Assembly (NCBI RefSeq): GCF_002909255.1
Contig: NZ_PIOB01000006.1
Coordinates: 224,455-288,454 of the forward strand
Direction of reading: 5' to 3'
Origin: Arenibacter hampyeongensis
Lineage (GTDB): Bacteria; Bacteroidota; Bacteroidia; Flavobacteriales; Flavobacteriaceae
Length of the DNA: 64,000 nt
Shown here: in pieces, positions 1-8,506 of the stretch
Layout of the letters: every line of letters begins with the position of its first letter
How positions within the stretch are numbered: the first letter of the stretch is position 1
Position numbers and translations under genes: made by a program
The notes under the pieces: model-generated
What the model saw: the letters and a program-made list of their open reading frames with translations, nothing else
What the model was told of the DNA's origin: nothing
Database searches by the model: none

Positions 1-99
1 ACGCTCTTGAGAAGAATACTCAATTTTAGCCAAGTGGCCGTCAACCCTGGCTTCAAATTGTCTCAAGAAACCATTGTCCTTAATTTCTACTTCATTCAT
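1..99 (-). CDS. GNAT-like N-acetyltransferase, N-terminal fragment
   Basis: The first 33 codons of a gene run off the left edge of the window. The reading frame is open from an ATG at 99 to base 1. The peptide begins MNEVEIKDNGFLRQFEARVD and continues GHLAKIEYSSQER. This beta-hairpin opening, with a short basic/acidic lead and a xGxxAKIEYS stretch, resembles the small YjdJ-type GNAT acyltransferases, which modify unknown small substrates or proteins. It is divergent from the hydrolase at 248, and the 148 bases between them must hold both promoters. The fragment is too short for a firm family call. Confidence 0.45.
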   Translation of the reverse strand, partial: MNEVEIKDNGFLRQFEARVDGHLAKIEYSSQER

Positions 100-247
100 A
101 TAGTTTGATTTTAATAATGACTAATTTTGGATCATAACGTTCTCAAATTACAATCTAGGCTTATAAATTAAGTAAATACAAAGTGGGGACAAAAAAGCCA
201 AGAAAACAAAGTTAGAGAAAAAAAAGGAATTATCCTATTAATATAGT

Positions 248-925
248 ATGCTGAAAAACCAAATGGTCCAAAATAAAATACACGTTTATTTCATGCCTGG
301 CATGGCGGCCAATCCTTCCATTTTTGATAATATAGAATTGCCATCCAAGATCTTTGAAAAGCATTGTTTGGACTGGGTAATTCCGGACAAGGATATAACC
401 TTGGAAGATTACGCTTTAAAAATGTGCAGTTATATAAAACATGATAACGCTATCCTAATAGGGGTGTCCTTTGGTGGAATTCTAGTTCAGGAAATGGCAA
501 AACACATTAAAGTTGGAAAAGTAATTATTATTTCGAGTGTTAAAAGTAAATCGGAACTACCGAAAAGAATGATTTTTGCCAAATACACAAAAGTTCATAA
601 GTTATTGCCTACAGGCTTGGTAAATAATATGGAATTATTGGCAAAATATGCCTTTGGCGAAACGGTACCCAAGCGATTGGCCCTATATGAGCAATATTTG
701 TCTATCCGTGATAAATATTACCTAGATTGGTCCATAGATTCCATCGTGAATTGGAAACAATCCCAGCACCAAGAAAATATCGTGCATATCCATGGTGAAA
801 AGGATCCAGTCTTCCCTATAGGTCATATCAAAGATTGTATTAGGGTTAAAAATGGGACTCATACGATGATAATTCACCGATCAAAATGGTTTAATGAGCA
901 CTTACCAACAATTATTTTGCAATAA
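248..925 (+). CDS. alpha/beta hydrolase
   Basis: A 225-residue single-domain alpha/beta hydrolase. The nucleophile elbow GVSFGG places the catalytic serine near residue 74. An aspartate in GEKDPVFP (about 186) and a histidine in NGTHTMIIH (about 207) complete the triad in the right order. The early FMPGMAANP loop could supply the oxyanion hole. There is no signal peptide or membrane segment, so it is probably a cytoplasmic esterase or lipase-like enzyme. Its substrate cannot be told. A separate promoter follows the gene, so it is probably monocistronic. Confidence 0.8.
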   Translation: MLKNQMVQNKIHVYFMPGMAANPSIFDNIELPSKIFEKHCLDWVIPDKDITLEDYALKMCSYIKHDNAILIGVSFGGILVQEMAKHIKVGKVIIISSVKSKSELPKRMIFAKYTKVHKLLPTGLVNNMELLAKYAFGETVPKRLALYEQYLSIRDKYYLDWSIDSIVNWKQSQHQENIVHIHGEKDPVFPIGHIKDCIRVKNGTHTMIIHRSKWFNEHLPTIILQ

Positions 926-948
926 GGCAGTTCTATTTAATATCTTTG
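916..948 (+). promoter_or_regulatory. Bacteroidota promoter for the transglycosylase-cls pair
   Basis: TTTG at 916-919 and TATCTTTG at 941-948 are 21 bases apart, matching the Bacteroidota pattern TTTG-N(17-23)-TAnnTTTG. Transcription should begin near 955, giving a leader of about 95 bases before the ATG at 1051. The -33 element lies inside the end of the preceding hydrolase gene. Confidence 0.55.
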
Positions 949-1050
949 AATTGGAAATGGGTACCAAGAATGGAATACCAAATTGGCGGAACGGCCAAGC
1001 CCAAGGTAGAGTGACATATAAGTATATTTAAAAATATAAAAATTAAACAT

Positions 1051-2007
1051 ATGAAAATTATAAAGAACATTTTAATGATTTTGGGAGTTTTTTTCGTGGG
1101 AAGCACCTTAATATTTGCTGTACAAAATCAGTATAAGGAAACCGCCATGGTAGTGGAGAATTCCGAGCCTGAAACAAATGATGGCGGGGATGTGGGCTAT
1201 CGTATCACGGCAATTGAGATTCCTGAAGATTTAAATTTCGCCGGTGAAGCGGTACCTTTTGATGATCCAGAGATTATGGAACGAGTGGATCGCGAGTTTT
1301 TGGTAAATACATATTGGCAGTCCAATGCCCTTTTGTTAATGAAGAGAGCCAATAAGTTTTTCCCCATAATTGAACCTATCCTAGCAAAAAATGGTATACC
1401 GGACGATTTTAAATATTTAGCCTTGGCAGAAAGTGGGCTTCAAAATGTTGTTTCGCCTGCAGGGGCAACCGGTTTTTGGCAAATAATGAGCGCCACTGGC
1501 AAAGAGTATGGTTTGGAGATTAACGGCAATGTGGATGAAAGGTATCATGTTGAAAAATCTACAGAAGTAGCCTGTAGGTATTTAAACAAATCAAAAGAAA
1601 AATTTGGTAGCTGGACCTTAGCTGCAGCCGCCTACAATGCTGGGGCTGGTGGAATCCAAAAGTATATGGGCATACAAAAAGCGGACGGCTATTACGACCT
1701 TCTTTTAGGTGAAGAAACAGGTCGCTATGTATTTAGAATTTTGGCGATCAAGGAGATACTTTCCAATCCTGAGAAATACGGATTTCATATTGAAAAAGAG
1801 GATATGTATACGGCTGTTCCTACTTTTAACGTAGAAATTAATGAACCTGTGAGTAATTTCGCCGACTTCGCTAATTTATATGAGATAAACTACAAGATTT
1901 TAAAGAGGCATAACCCATGGTTAAGGGAGCCACATTTAAATAATTCTTCCAAGAAGAAATATACTATTGAAATCCCAAATAAAGGTTACTATAAGATTTC
2001 CAAATAA
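1051..2007 (+). CDS. membrane-anchored lytic transglycosylase (MltD-like)
   Basis: A 318-residue protein with an N-terminal hydrophobic segment (about residues 5-25), then a soluble-lytic-transglycosylase (SLT/GH23) domain at about 105-230. The catalytic glutamate is E127 in ALAESGL, followed by the family motifs SPAGATGFWQIM and AAYNAGAGG. Such enzymes cleave the glycan strand of peptidoglycan, forming 1,6-anhydro-MurNAc ends, in the periplasm. The C-terminus (about 260-318) has a NYKILKRHNPWL region that resembles the start of a LysM-like module seen in MltD relatives. The stop codon directly abuts the start of the cardiolipin synthase gene, so the two are co-transcribed. Confidence 0.88.
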   Translation: MKIIKNILMILGVFFVGSTLIFAVQNQYKETAMVVENSEPETNDGGDVGYRITAIEIPEDLNFAGEAVPFDDPEIMERVDREFLVNTYWQSNALLLMKRANKFFPIIEPILAKNGIPDDFKYLALAESGLQNVVSPAGATGFWQIMSATGKEYGLEINGNVDERYHVEKSTEVACRYLNKSKEKFGSWTLAAAAYNAGAGGIQKYMGIQKADGYYDLLLGEETGRYVFRILAIKEILSNPEKYGFHIEKEDMYTAVPTFNVEINEPVSNFADFANLYEINYKILKRHNPWLREPHLNNSSKKKYTIEIPNKGYYKISK

Positions 2008-3471
2008 ATGATTTCTTTCCTAAAAGAGAATCTTTGGTCATTGCTTTTAGGAATTAATTATTTATTGGCCATAAGTCTTTCGGTCATAATCGTTCTAAAA
2101 AATAGAAATCCGGTTAAGACCCTGTCCTACATTTTTGTTTTGGCAACATTACCCTTTATAGGCCTGTTGGTCTATTATTTTTTTGGTCAGGACTATAGAA
2201 AGGACAAGATTTTTCAGAAGAAGTACGTCCGGGATAACAACCGATTAAGTCAATGGCGAAATAAATTTGGCCTGAACACGGAAGAAAGGGAGGATTTAAG
2301 GGAAGTTTTCGGGGAAGGCATTTATAAGATCTATCGATTAATGCGTAACAACGAAAATGCCGTTCTTACGTTTAATAACGAGGTTGACATCCTTATAAAT
2401 GGTGAAGCGAAGTTTAAAGCGCTCCGAGAGGACCTGAAGCATGCCAAGCACCATATTCACTTGGAGTATTTTGTACTTTTTGACAATGGACTGGGTTCTG
2501 AAATTATAGATATACTTTGCAAAAAAGCAGAAGAAGGACTATTGGTCCGATTAATCTATGATGATGTAGGTAGTGACATATCAAATGCCAATAAGAAGAA
2601 ACTTACGGCCAGCGGGGTGAAGCATTTTGCTTTTATGCCCGTTTTATTCTCAAATTCCACCAGTAAATTAAATTATAGAGATCACAGGAAGATTGTCGTA
2701 ATCGATGGTGATATTGGTTATGTGGGTGGAATAAATCTGGACCAGAAATACGACAATTCTTTTGATAATGACAGATATTGGAGAGATACCCATATGCGCA
2801 TTTCCGGTGGAGCAGTGGGTGCCCTGCAGTCAGCTTTTCTTTTAAGCTGGAATTTTGTGGCCAAGGAAAATATGGAAATTGAAGCAATCCTACTTCCCAA
2901 ACAAAAGGCCGTTTCGCAAAAGCCAGTGGCGGTACAAATTGCTGCGAGTGGTCCGGATAGTGATTGGGCAAATATTATGGAAGTCATGTTCTGCGCCATT
3001 AATTCAGCAAGAAAAAGCATATTGATCACAACACCTTACTTTATGCCAAATAGTGCTATAATGACGGCTTTGACAACGGCCGCAAGAAGTGGGGTGGAGG
3101 TGAATATTATTTTGCCCTATGAATCGGATTCATGGCCAGCCCAATATGCAACCGATTCCTATATTGAAGAATGTCTAAATTCCGGGATTGTAATCAATAG
3201 ATACAGAAAAGGTTTTGTACATGCCAAGACCCTCGTGATTGATGATATGTTTACGAGTATTGGGACAGCTAATATGGACTATAGAAGTTTTTCCATGAAT
3301 TTTGAGATAAATGCCCTAGTGTATAACAAGGATATTAACCAACAAATGCGAAAGCAATTCACCATTGACCTTCAGGACTGCAATGTAGTCACCATGGAGC
3401 GATGGAAAGACAGAAATATAAACAGAAGGTTAAAGGAATCCTTTAGTAGGCTATTGGCCCCTCTATTATAA
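2008..3471 (+). CDS. cls: cardiolipin synthase (phospholipase D family)
   Basis: A 487-residue inner-membrane enzyme that condenses phospholipid head groups to make cardiolipin. Two N-terminal membrane helices (about residues 8-28 and 38-60) form the PLDc_N region with the usual FVLATLPFIGLLVYYFFG pattern. Two HKD motifs follow: HRKIVVIDG starting at H226 and HAKTLVIDD starting at H405, each trailed by the GGINLD or GTANMD segment typical of Cls. Length matches bacterial ClsA-type enzymes. The ATG follows the transglycosylase stop with no gap, so translation is probably coupled. Confidence 0.93.
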   Translation: MISFLKENLWSLLLGINYLLAISLSVIIVLKNRNPVKTLSYIFVLATLPFIGLLVYYFFGQDYRKDKIFQKKYVRDNNRLSQWRNKFGLNTEEREDLREVFGEGIYKIYRLMRNNENAVLTFNNEVDILINGEAKFKALREDLKHAKHHIHLEYFVLFDNGLGSEIIDILCKKAEEGLLVRLIYDDVGSDISNANKKKLTASGVKHFAFMPVLFSNSTSKLNYRDHRKIVVIDGDIGYVGGINLDQKYDNSFDNDRYWRDTHMRISGGAVGALQSAFLLSWNFVAKENMEIEAILLPKQKAVSQKPVAVQIAASGPDSDWANIMEVMFCAINSARKSILITTPYFMPNSAIMTALTTAARSGVEVNIILPYESDSWPAQYATDSYIEECLNSGIVINRYRKGFVHAKTLVIDDMFTSIGTANMDYRSFSMNFEINALVYNKDINQQMRKQFTIDLQDCNVVTMERWKDRNINRRLKESFSRLLAPLL

Positions 3472-3584
3472 ATTATACGTATTCCCAATGGCGAAGTTCT
3501 GAACTTCTAGATTGTTATATCAACAAGACGTATAGGCAATATTAGTATTTTGCGAAGGCTTTATTTAAAAATCATGGGCGGACC

Positions 3585-4100
3585 TTAGATTTTTTTCATC
3601 TGCTGTTGCATCATCTTAATTTGTTCTGCCAGCATATTTTGTTTGTCCAATTTCTTGGCTTCGTTCAATAGCATGGTAGCCTCCCTTTTTCTTCGTTTTT
3701 GCATGGCAATACCAGCAAGGCTTAATTTGGCCATCGCCACATCATAATCCATGTTAAGGCCGAATTTTAATGCTTTTTTAAAATATTTTTCAGCTTGGGT
3801 AAGATTGGTCTGTGAAAAAATAATACCGTTCAGGTAATTATAGTAACCATTTTGCTTTTGGGTAAGGGCGGCATCCGGGTTTTTTATTTTATCGAGCCAT
3901 TTTTTGGTTCCCTCCAAATCTTGCTTCCGCATTCTTAAGAATGCCAATAAAATAATTTCATTCCTAAAATATAGAAATATAAAAATAGAGGAAAGGAATA
4001 TCAAGGAAATCCCATTTCCTATATTGCCTTCTATAAATTGATATACTGCATAGGCGATAATCAGTGCAGCTATGACTATTTTTAAATTTTTATTGAACAT
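3585..4100 (-). CDS. membrane protein with TPR-like helices, function unknown
   Basis: A 171-residue protein. Two hydrophobic segments (about residues 8-24 and 30-55) are followed by a charged helical region. That region has TPR-like spacing: a KNGYYNYLNGIIFSQTNLTQAEKYFKKAL unit (described here by position, about 82-112) and a second repeat at about 118-150. The C-terminus is rich in Met, Gln and Lys. It lies one base downstream of the preceding DUF6263-type gene on the same strand, so the two form an operon. I do not recognise a specific function; a small inner-membrane scaffold is the most that can be inferred. Confidence 0.6.
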   Translation of the reverse strand: MFNKNLKIVIAALIIAYAVYQFIEGNIGNGISLIFLSSIFIFLYFRNEIILLAFLRMRKQDLEGTKKWLDKIKNPDAALTQKQNGYYNYLNGIIFSQTNLTQAEKYFKKALKFGLNMDYDVAMAKLSLAGIAMQKRRKREATMLLNEAKKLDKQNMLAEQIKMMQQQMKKI

Positions 4101-4101
4101 A

Positions 4102-4986
4102 TTACTTATTAATTAATTCGTACGTAATTTTAGATTTTATAGTGGTCGGAATCTCTTCTTCCCCCATTTGCGTCATTGTGGACATCCCGGTGGTTAAACT
4201 TTCAACCAACATATTAATAATAAAACCAGAATTAGTGTCGGCCGTTACAGTTGAGGTTTGAGACCCGCTAAGTTTCATACTGGTATTGGCATCCTTTATA
4301 TCCATCAATACCTTGGCCTTACCACTAATTTTAGCCTTGTTGTCCACAATACTTTTCAGGGTCCATGTATTGGTGGTCTTTAATTTACCATCATATGCGT
4401 TCTCCCATTTGTCATTTATATTGACTTTATTATCTGGATAAATAAAAGTTAATTGCTTGTAACTATTGGATAAAGCTTCGGATCCGAACTCACTTTCCAA
4501 TGATTTTTGCATCATATTGATCGAGAACTCATCTTCCAAACCCGAGGCCCTTGCCATTTTAGCAACCAGACTGTCGCCCCCTTGAACTTTTAATATATCA
4601 CCATTCTTGGCCAAAACCATTTTCACTGGATTGTTCAATATGGTATTGAAAATTTTGGACTGCATGTCTTCTTCCTTCACCTCTTTTGCCCTCACATTCA
4701 TTAATTCTCCTTGGATACTGGAGCTCATTTTAAGGTTTAAATCCTTAAATGTTAATGCTACTTCATAGCCATTGTTGATCTCTCCAAGCACTTTAAATTC
4801 TAAAATTCCATCAATATGATTGGTTATTTCATGTGTAGCGCCATCCAATTCCTGTATAATTATTTGCTCGGCATCCTGTTTGATATTAAAAACATCGCCC
4901 TTTTTTAAGTTGTATTGCAATGTGGTTTGTCCAAATACACCCGTATTGCAAAGGATGCAAACCATTAAAAATAAAAAGCGCTTCAT
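4102..4986 (-). CDS. exported DUF6263-like protein
   Basis: A 294-residue protein with an N-terminal signal peptide (MKRFLFLMVCILCNTGVFGQ, cleavage expected before Thr-Thr). The mature part is beta-rich, beginning YNLKKGDVFNIKQDAEQ and containing repeated ITNHIDGILEFKV-like strands. It ends in a MTQMGEEEIPTTIKSKITYELI strand. This matches my memory of the DUF6263 family, common in Flavobacteriia and without known function. It has one cysteine pair only in the signal region and no catalytic motif that I can see. It is the first gene of a two-gene operon with the TPR-like membrane protein. Confidence 0.6.
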   Translation of the reverse strand: MKRFLFLMVCILCNTGVFGQTTLQYNLKKGDVFNIKQDAEQIIIQELDGATHEITNHIDGILEFKVLGEINNGYEVALTFKDLNLKMSSSIQGELMNVRAKEVKEEDMQSKIFNTILNNPVKMVLAKNGDILKVQGGDSLVAKMARASGLEDEFSINMMQKSLESEFGSEALSNSYKQLTFIYPDNKVNINDKWENAYDGKLKTTNTWTLKSIVDNKAKISGKAKVLMDIKDANTSMKLSGSQTSTVTADTNSGFIINMLVESLTTGMSTMTQMGEEEIPTTIKSKITYELINK

Positions 4987-5015
4987 GTTATAGTATCATT
5001 CTGGTTAAGCCGATG

Positions 5016-5023
5016 CAAAAGTA
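5016..5023 (-). promoter_or_regulatory. -7 promoter element of the DUF6263/TPR operon
   Basis: Read on the minus strand, 5023-5016 is TACTTTTG, a full match to TAnnTTTG. Transcription would start near 5009, about 23 bases before the ATG at 4986. No clear -33 TTTG lies at the usual distance. Confidence 0.4.
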
Positions 5024-5080
5024 ATAAAATCCTGTGGGCCTTAGGGTGGGCAATCCTAAAAAAATATTTTTTTAATTTGA

Positions 5081-5111
5081 TTTGCCAATGAAAAAACTCT
5101 TTGTATATTTG
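5081..5111 (+). promoter_or_regulatory. rpmH promoter
   Basis: TTTG at 5081-5084, a 19-base spacer, then TATATTTG at 5104-5111. This is a perfect match to the Bacteroidota consensus (TTTG-N19-TAnnTTTG), as expected for a strongly expressed ribosomal protein gene. Transcription should start near 5118, leaving a leader of about 75 bases before rpmH. Confidence 0.75.
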
Positions 5112-5192
5112 CAGCCGGATTTTGCTGTCTATGAAGCAAGATTTTAAACATTGTCAACACAAATTTAAGCATACTATAAAAAATAGGCTACG

Positions 5193-5354
5193 ATGAGCAA
5201 AAGAACATTTCAACCATCAAAAAGGAAGAGAAAAAACAAACATGGTTTTAGAGAACGTATGGCTACTGCCAATGGTAGAAAAGTTCTAGCTAGAAGAAGA
5301 GCAAAGGGAAGAAAGAAATTATCTGTATCCTCGGAGCTGAAGCACAAAAAATAA
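5193..5354 (+). CDS. rpmH: 50S ribosomal protein L34
   Basis: A 53-residue, strongly basic protein starting [20 protein letters not shown] and containing the L34 signature [22 protein letters not shown]34 is an RNA-binding protein of the large ribosomal subunit. The start at ATG 5193 is fixed by the conserved MSKRTFQPS opening. The C-terminal [10 protein letters not shown] tail extends past the usual KGRxKLS end, as is common in Flavobacteriia. A consensus promoter lies upstream and an intrinsic terminator follows within 30 bases. In many bacteria rpmH neighbours rnpA and dnaA; here it precedes carB instead. Confidence 0.97.
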   Translation: MSKRTFQPSKRKRKNKHGFRERMATANGRKVLARRRAKGRKKLSVSSELKHKK

Positions 5355-5380
5355 TGATAGAATTGTTTTTTTAAAATAAC

Positions 5381-5416
5381 AAGGTGTTACTTTTTCCGAA
5401 GTAGCACCTTTTTTTT
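5381..5416 (+). terminator. intrinsic terminator after rpmH
   Basis: A 10-base stem (AAGGTGTTAC at 5381-5390 with GTAGCACCTT at 5401-5410, one G-T pair), a 10-base loop, and a run of eight T ending at 5416. It lies between rpmH and carB, so carB expression depends on readthrough or its own promoter. Confidence 0.85.
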
Positions 5417-5457
5417 GTCCAATTCCCATTTTTTCATATTTATAAATAATTTTTAAA

Positions 5458-8310
5458 ATGCCCAAAAGAAAAGATTTAAATTCTATTTTAATTATTGGTT
5501 CCGGCCCTATAGTTATTGGTCAAGCTTGTGAGTTCGATTATTCAGGTACACAGGCATTAAGGTCATTAAGAGAAGACGGCATAGAAACCATACTCATCAA
5601 CAGTAATCCCGCTACGATCATGACCGACCCAACTATGGCGGATCATGTATATCTAAAACCTTTGACTACAAAATCCATAAGGGAGATTTTGGAAAAACAT
5701 CCCAATATAGATGCGGTTTTACCTACAATGGGTGGTCAAACAGCATTAAATCTTTGTATAGAAGCGGATACTAAAGGAATATGGGAAGATTTCGGAGTAA
5801 AAATTATAGGCGTGGATATTGATGCTATCAATATAACCGAAGACCGGGAGAAATTCCGCGAGTTGATGCTTAAAATTGGTATTGGTATGGCGCCCCAAGC
5901 TACTGCCACCTCATTTCTTAAAGGAAAGGAAATTGCCCAGGAATTTGGATTCCCATTGGTTATACGGGCTTCTTATACCCTTGGTGGGGCGGGAGCGTCT
6001 ATAGTCTATAAAGCAGAGGATTTTGATGAACTTTTAAGTCTTGGACTGGAAGTGTCCCCAATTCACGAGGTTATGATAGATAAGGCCTTAATGGGCTGGA
6101 AGGAGTACGAATTGGAATTGTTAAGGGACAAGAATGACAATGTGGTCATTATTTGTGCCATTGAGAATATGGATCCCATGGGTATCCATACCGGCGATTC
6201 TATAACTGTTGCCCCAGCAATGACCCTATCTGATAGGACCTATCAAAAAATGCGTGATATGGCAATTCATATGATGCGCAGTATCGGGGATTTTGCAGGT
6301 GGATGTAACGTTCAGTTTGCAGTAAGTCCAGATGATAAGGAAGATATTATTGCCATAGAAATCAATCCAAGGGTCTCCCGATCATCAGCATTGGCTTCCA
6401 AAGCTACCGGATATCCTATCGCCAAAATAGCCGCCAAACTTGCTATTGGGTATAATCTAAATGAGCTTAGCAATCAAATTACAAAATCGACTTCGGCCTT
6501 ATTTGAACCTACCTTGGATTATGTTATCGTAAAAATACCGCGTTGGAATTTTGATAAATTTGAAGGTTCGGACAGGACTTTAGGACTTCAGATGAAGTCG
6601 GTAGGGGAGGTAATGGGAATTGGCCGTTCTTTTCAGGAAGCCCTACACAAAGCCACCCAGTCCTTGGAAATCAAGAGAAACGGACTTGGAGCCGACGGTA
6701 AAGGGTACACTAATTATGATGAAATCATTAGCAAACTTACCATCCCAAGTTGGGACAGAGTATTTGTAATCTATGATGCCATCCAACTAGGTATTCCCTT
6801 AAGCAGAATCCATGAGATTACCAAAATTGATATGTGGTTCTTGAAGCAATACGAAGAGTTGTATCAATTGGAAAAGGAAATTTCCAACTATAACATTGAA
6901 ACACTTTCAAAAGATCTTTTATTGGAAGCCAAGCAAAAAGGTTTTGCCGATAGGCAAATAGCCCATATGCTGGATTGCTATGAGAGTGAAGTTTATAACA
7001 AACGTGTAGCCCTAAATATTAACAGGGTGTACAAATTGGTAGATACCTGTGCTGCTGAATTTAAGGCCATGACACCTTACTATTACTCTACTTTTGAGGC
7101 GGAAATTGAAACTCCGGACGGAAAGAGATATGTGGAAAACGACAGTAAAGTATCGGATAAGAAGAAGATTGTAGTACTTGGATCTGGACCTAACCGTATT
7201 GGCCAAGGTATAGAATTTGATTATTGCTGTGTACACGGGGTCTTGGCGGCAGCGGAATGTGGTTATGAGACCATCATGATCAATTGTAATCCAGAAACGG
7301 TTTCCACAGATTTCGATATTTCTGACAAACTTTATTTTGAACCCGTATTTTGGGAACATATCTACGATATTATAAGACATGAGAAACCAGAGGGCGTAAT
7401 TGTTCAACTAGGGGGACAAACGGCGCTTAAGCTGGCAGAAAAGCTGGATAAATACGGAATAAAAATAATCGGAACCAGTTTCAAAGCTTTGGATCTGGCT
7501 GAGGACCGAGGAAGTTTTTCAAACTTGTTATTGGAAAACAACATCCCTTTCCCACAGTTTGGTGTGGCCGAAACTGCTGATGAAGCATTGGCACTTTCAG
7601 ATGAGCTGGACTTTCCTTTATTGGTTAGACCATCATACGTACTGGGTGGACAGGGAATGAAGATTGTGATCAACAAGGAAGAGTTGGAATCACATGTAGT
7701 AGATCTTTTAAGAAAAATACCAAACAATAAATTGTTGTTGGATCATTATCTGGATGGCGCTATCGAAGCCGAAGCAGATGCCATTTGTGATGGGGAAGAT
7801 GTGTACATCATTGGAATCATGGAGCATATAGAACCATGCGGAATCCACTCCGGCGATTCCAACGCCACCTTGCCGCCTTTTAATTTAGGTGAATTCGTAA
7901 TGCAGCAAATAAAGGACCACACCAAGAAAATTGCCTTGGCACTTAACACGGTAGGGTTGATCAACATTCAATTTGCTATCAAAGATGATATCGTTTATAT
8001 TATTGAGGCTAATCCCAGGGCTTCCAGAACGGTACCTTTTATTGCGAAAGCCTACAAGGAGCCTTATGTAAATTATGCCACCAAAGTAATGCTGGGCGAG
8101 AAAAAAGTGAAAGATTTTACTTTTAACCCTCAACTGGAAGGCTATGCCATAAAACAACCTGTATTTTCCTTTAATAAATTCCCAAATGTAAATAAGAATT
8201 TAGGACCGGAAATGAAGAGTACAGGAGAGAGCATTTTGTTTATAGACAGTCTTAAGGACGACGAGTTTTACAATTTGTACTCTAGACGTAAAATGTACTT
8301 GAGCAAGTAG
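5458..8310 (+). CDS. carB: carbamoyl-phosphate synthase large subunit, short form
   Basis: A 950-residue enzyme that makes carbamoyl phosphate from bicarbonate, ammonia (delivered by CarA) and two ATP, for arginine and pyrimidine synthesis. Two ATP-grasp halves are clear. The first starts with ILIIGSGPIVIGQACEFDYSG and the second, near residue 570, with VVLGSGPNRIGQGIEFDYC. Both halves carry the metal-binding EINPR or EANPR motif. The protein stops just after LGPEMKSTGE, which is where E. coli CarB (1073 residues) continues into its MGS-like allosteric domain that binds ornithine and UMP. From memory this short form is usual in Flavobacteriia, so it is not a truncation of this copy. carA is not in the window. 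Confidence 0.96.
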   Translation: MPKRKDLNSILIIGSGPIVIGQACEFDYSGTQALRSLREDGIETILINSNPATIMTDPTMADHVYLKPLTTKSIREILEKHPNIDAVLPTMGGQTALNLCIEADTKGIWEDFGVKIIGVDIDAINITEDREKFRELMLKIGIGMAPQATATSFLKGKEIAQEFGFPLVIRASYTLGGAGASIVYKAEDFDELLSLGLEVSPIHEVMIDKALMGWKEYELELLRDKNDNVVIICAIENMDPMGIHTGDSITVAPAMTLSDRTYQKMRDMAIHMMRSIGDFAGGCNVQFAVSPDDKEDIIAIEINPRVSRSSALASKATGYPIAKIAAKLAIGYNLNELSNQITKSTSALFEPTLDYVIVKIPRWNFDKFEGSDRTLGLQMKSVGEVMGIGRSFQEALHKATQSLEIKRNGLGADGKGYTNYDEIISKLTIPSWDRVFVIYDAIQLGIPLSRIHEITKIDMWFLKQYEELYQLEKEISNYNIETLSKDLLLEAKQKGFADRQIAHMLDCYESEVYNKRVALNINRVYKLVDTCAAEFKAMTPYYYSTFEAEIETPDGKRYVENDSKVSDKKKIVVLGSGPNRIGQGIEFDYCCVHGVLAAAECGYETIMINCNPETVSTDFDISDKLYFEPVFWEHIYDIIRHEKPEGVIVQLGGQTALKLAEKLDKYGIKIIGTSFKALDLAEDRGSFSNLLLENNIPFPQFGVAETADEALALSDELDFPLLVRPSYVLGGQGMKIVINKEELESHVVDLLRKIPNNKLLLDHYLDGAIEAEADAICDGEDVYIIGIMEHIEPCGIHSGDSNATLPPFNLGEFVMQQIKDHTKKIALALNTVGLINIQFAIKDDIVYIIEANPRASRTVPFIAKAYKEPYVNYATKVMLGEKKVKDFTFNPQLEGYAIKQPVFSFNKFPNVNKNLGPEMKSTGESILFIDSLKDDEFYNLYSRRKMYLSK

Positions 8311-8357
8311 ATTCAAAAATTATGGTCCTTTGAGAAATTCTTTTCCCATTTAATATA

Positions 8358-8402
8358 AAAACTCCTTTTTCCATCTGTATTGGAAAAAGGAGTTTTCTTT
8401 TT
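8358..8402 (+). terminator. intrinsic terminator after carB
   Basis: A perfect 15-base stem (AAAACTCCTTTTTCC at 8358-8372 with its complement at 8382-8396), a 9-base loop and a following T-rich run TTTTCTTTTT. The stem is nearly symmetrical with A and T flanks, so it could also stop weak transcription from the minus strand. Confidence 0.9.
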
Positions 8403-8506
8403 GAGCGATTATGGCAGCTGTGGCCTAGTGCCAACGTTAATAAATTAATTTCAAAAATCTCCAAAGAAAGTCCTGACCTGCATGGCCATTATCCTAATTG
8501 AAATGT

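Noticed and set aside
3493..3507. GAAGTTC-T-GAACTTC inverted repeat after cls
   Set aside because: Too short a loop and no T-run, so not a credible terminator; could be chance.
7012..7407. Long antisense frames inside carB and other large genes
   Set aside because: They are shadows of strongly conserved coding frames and have no family motifs.
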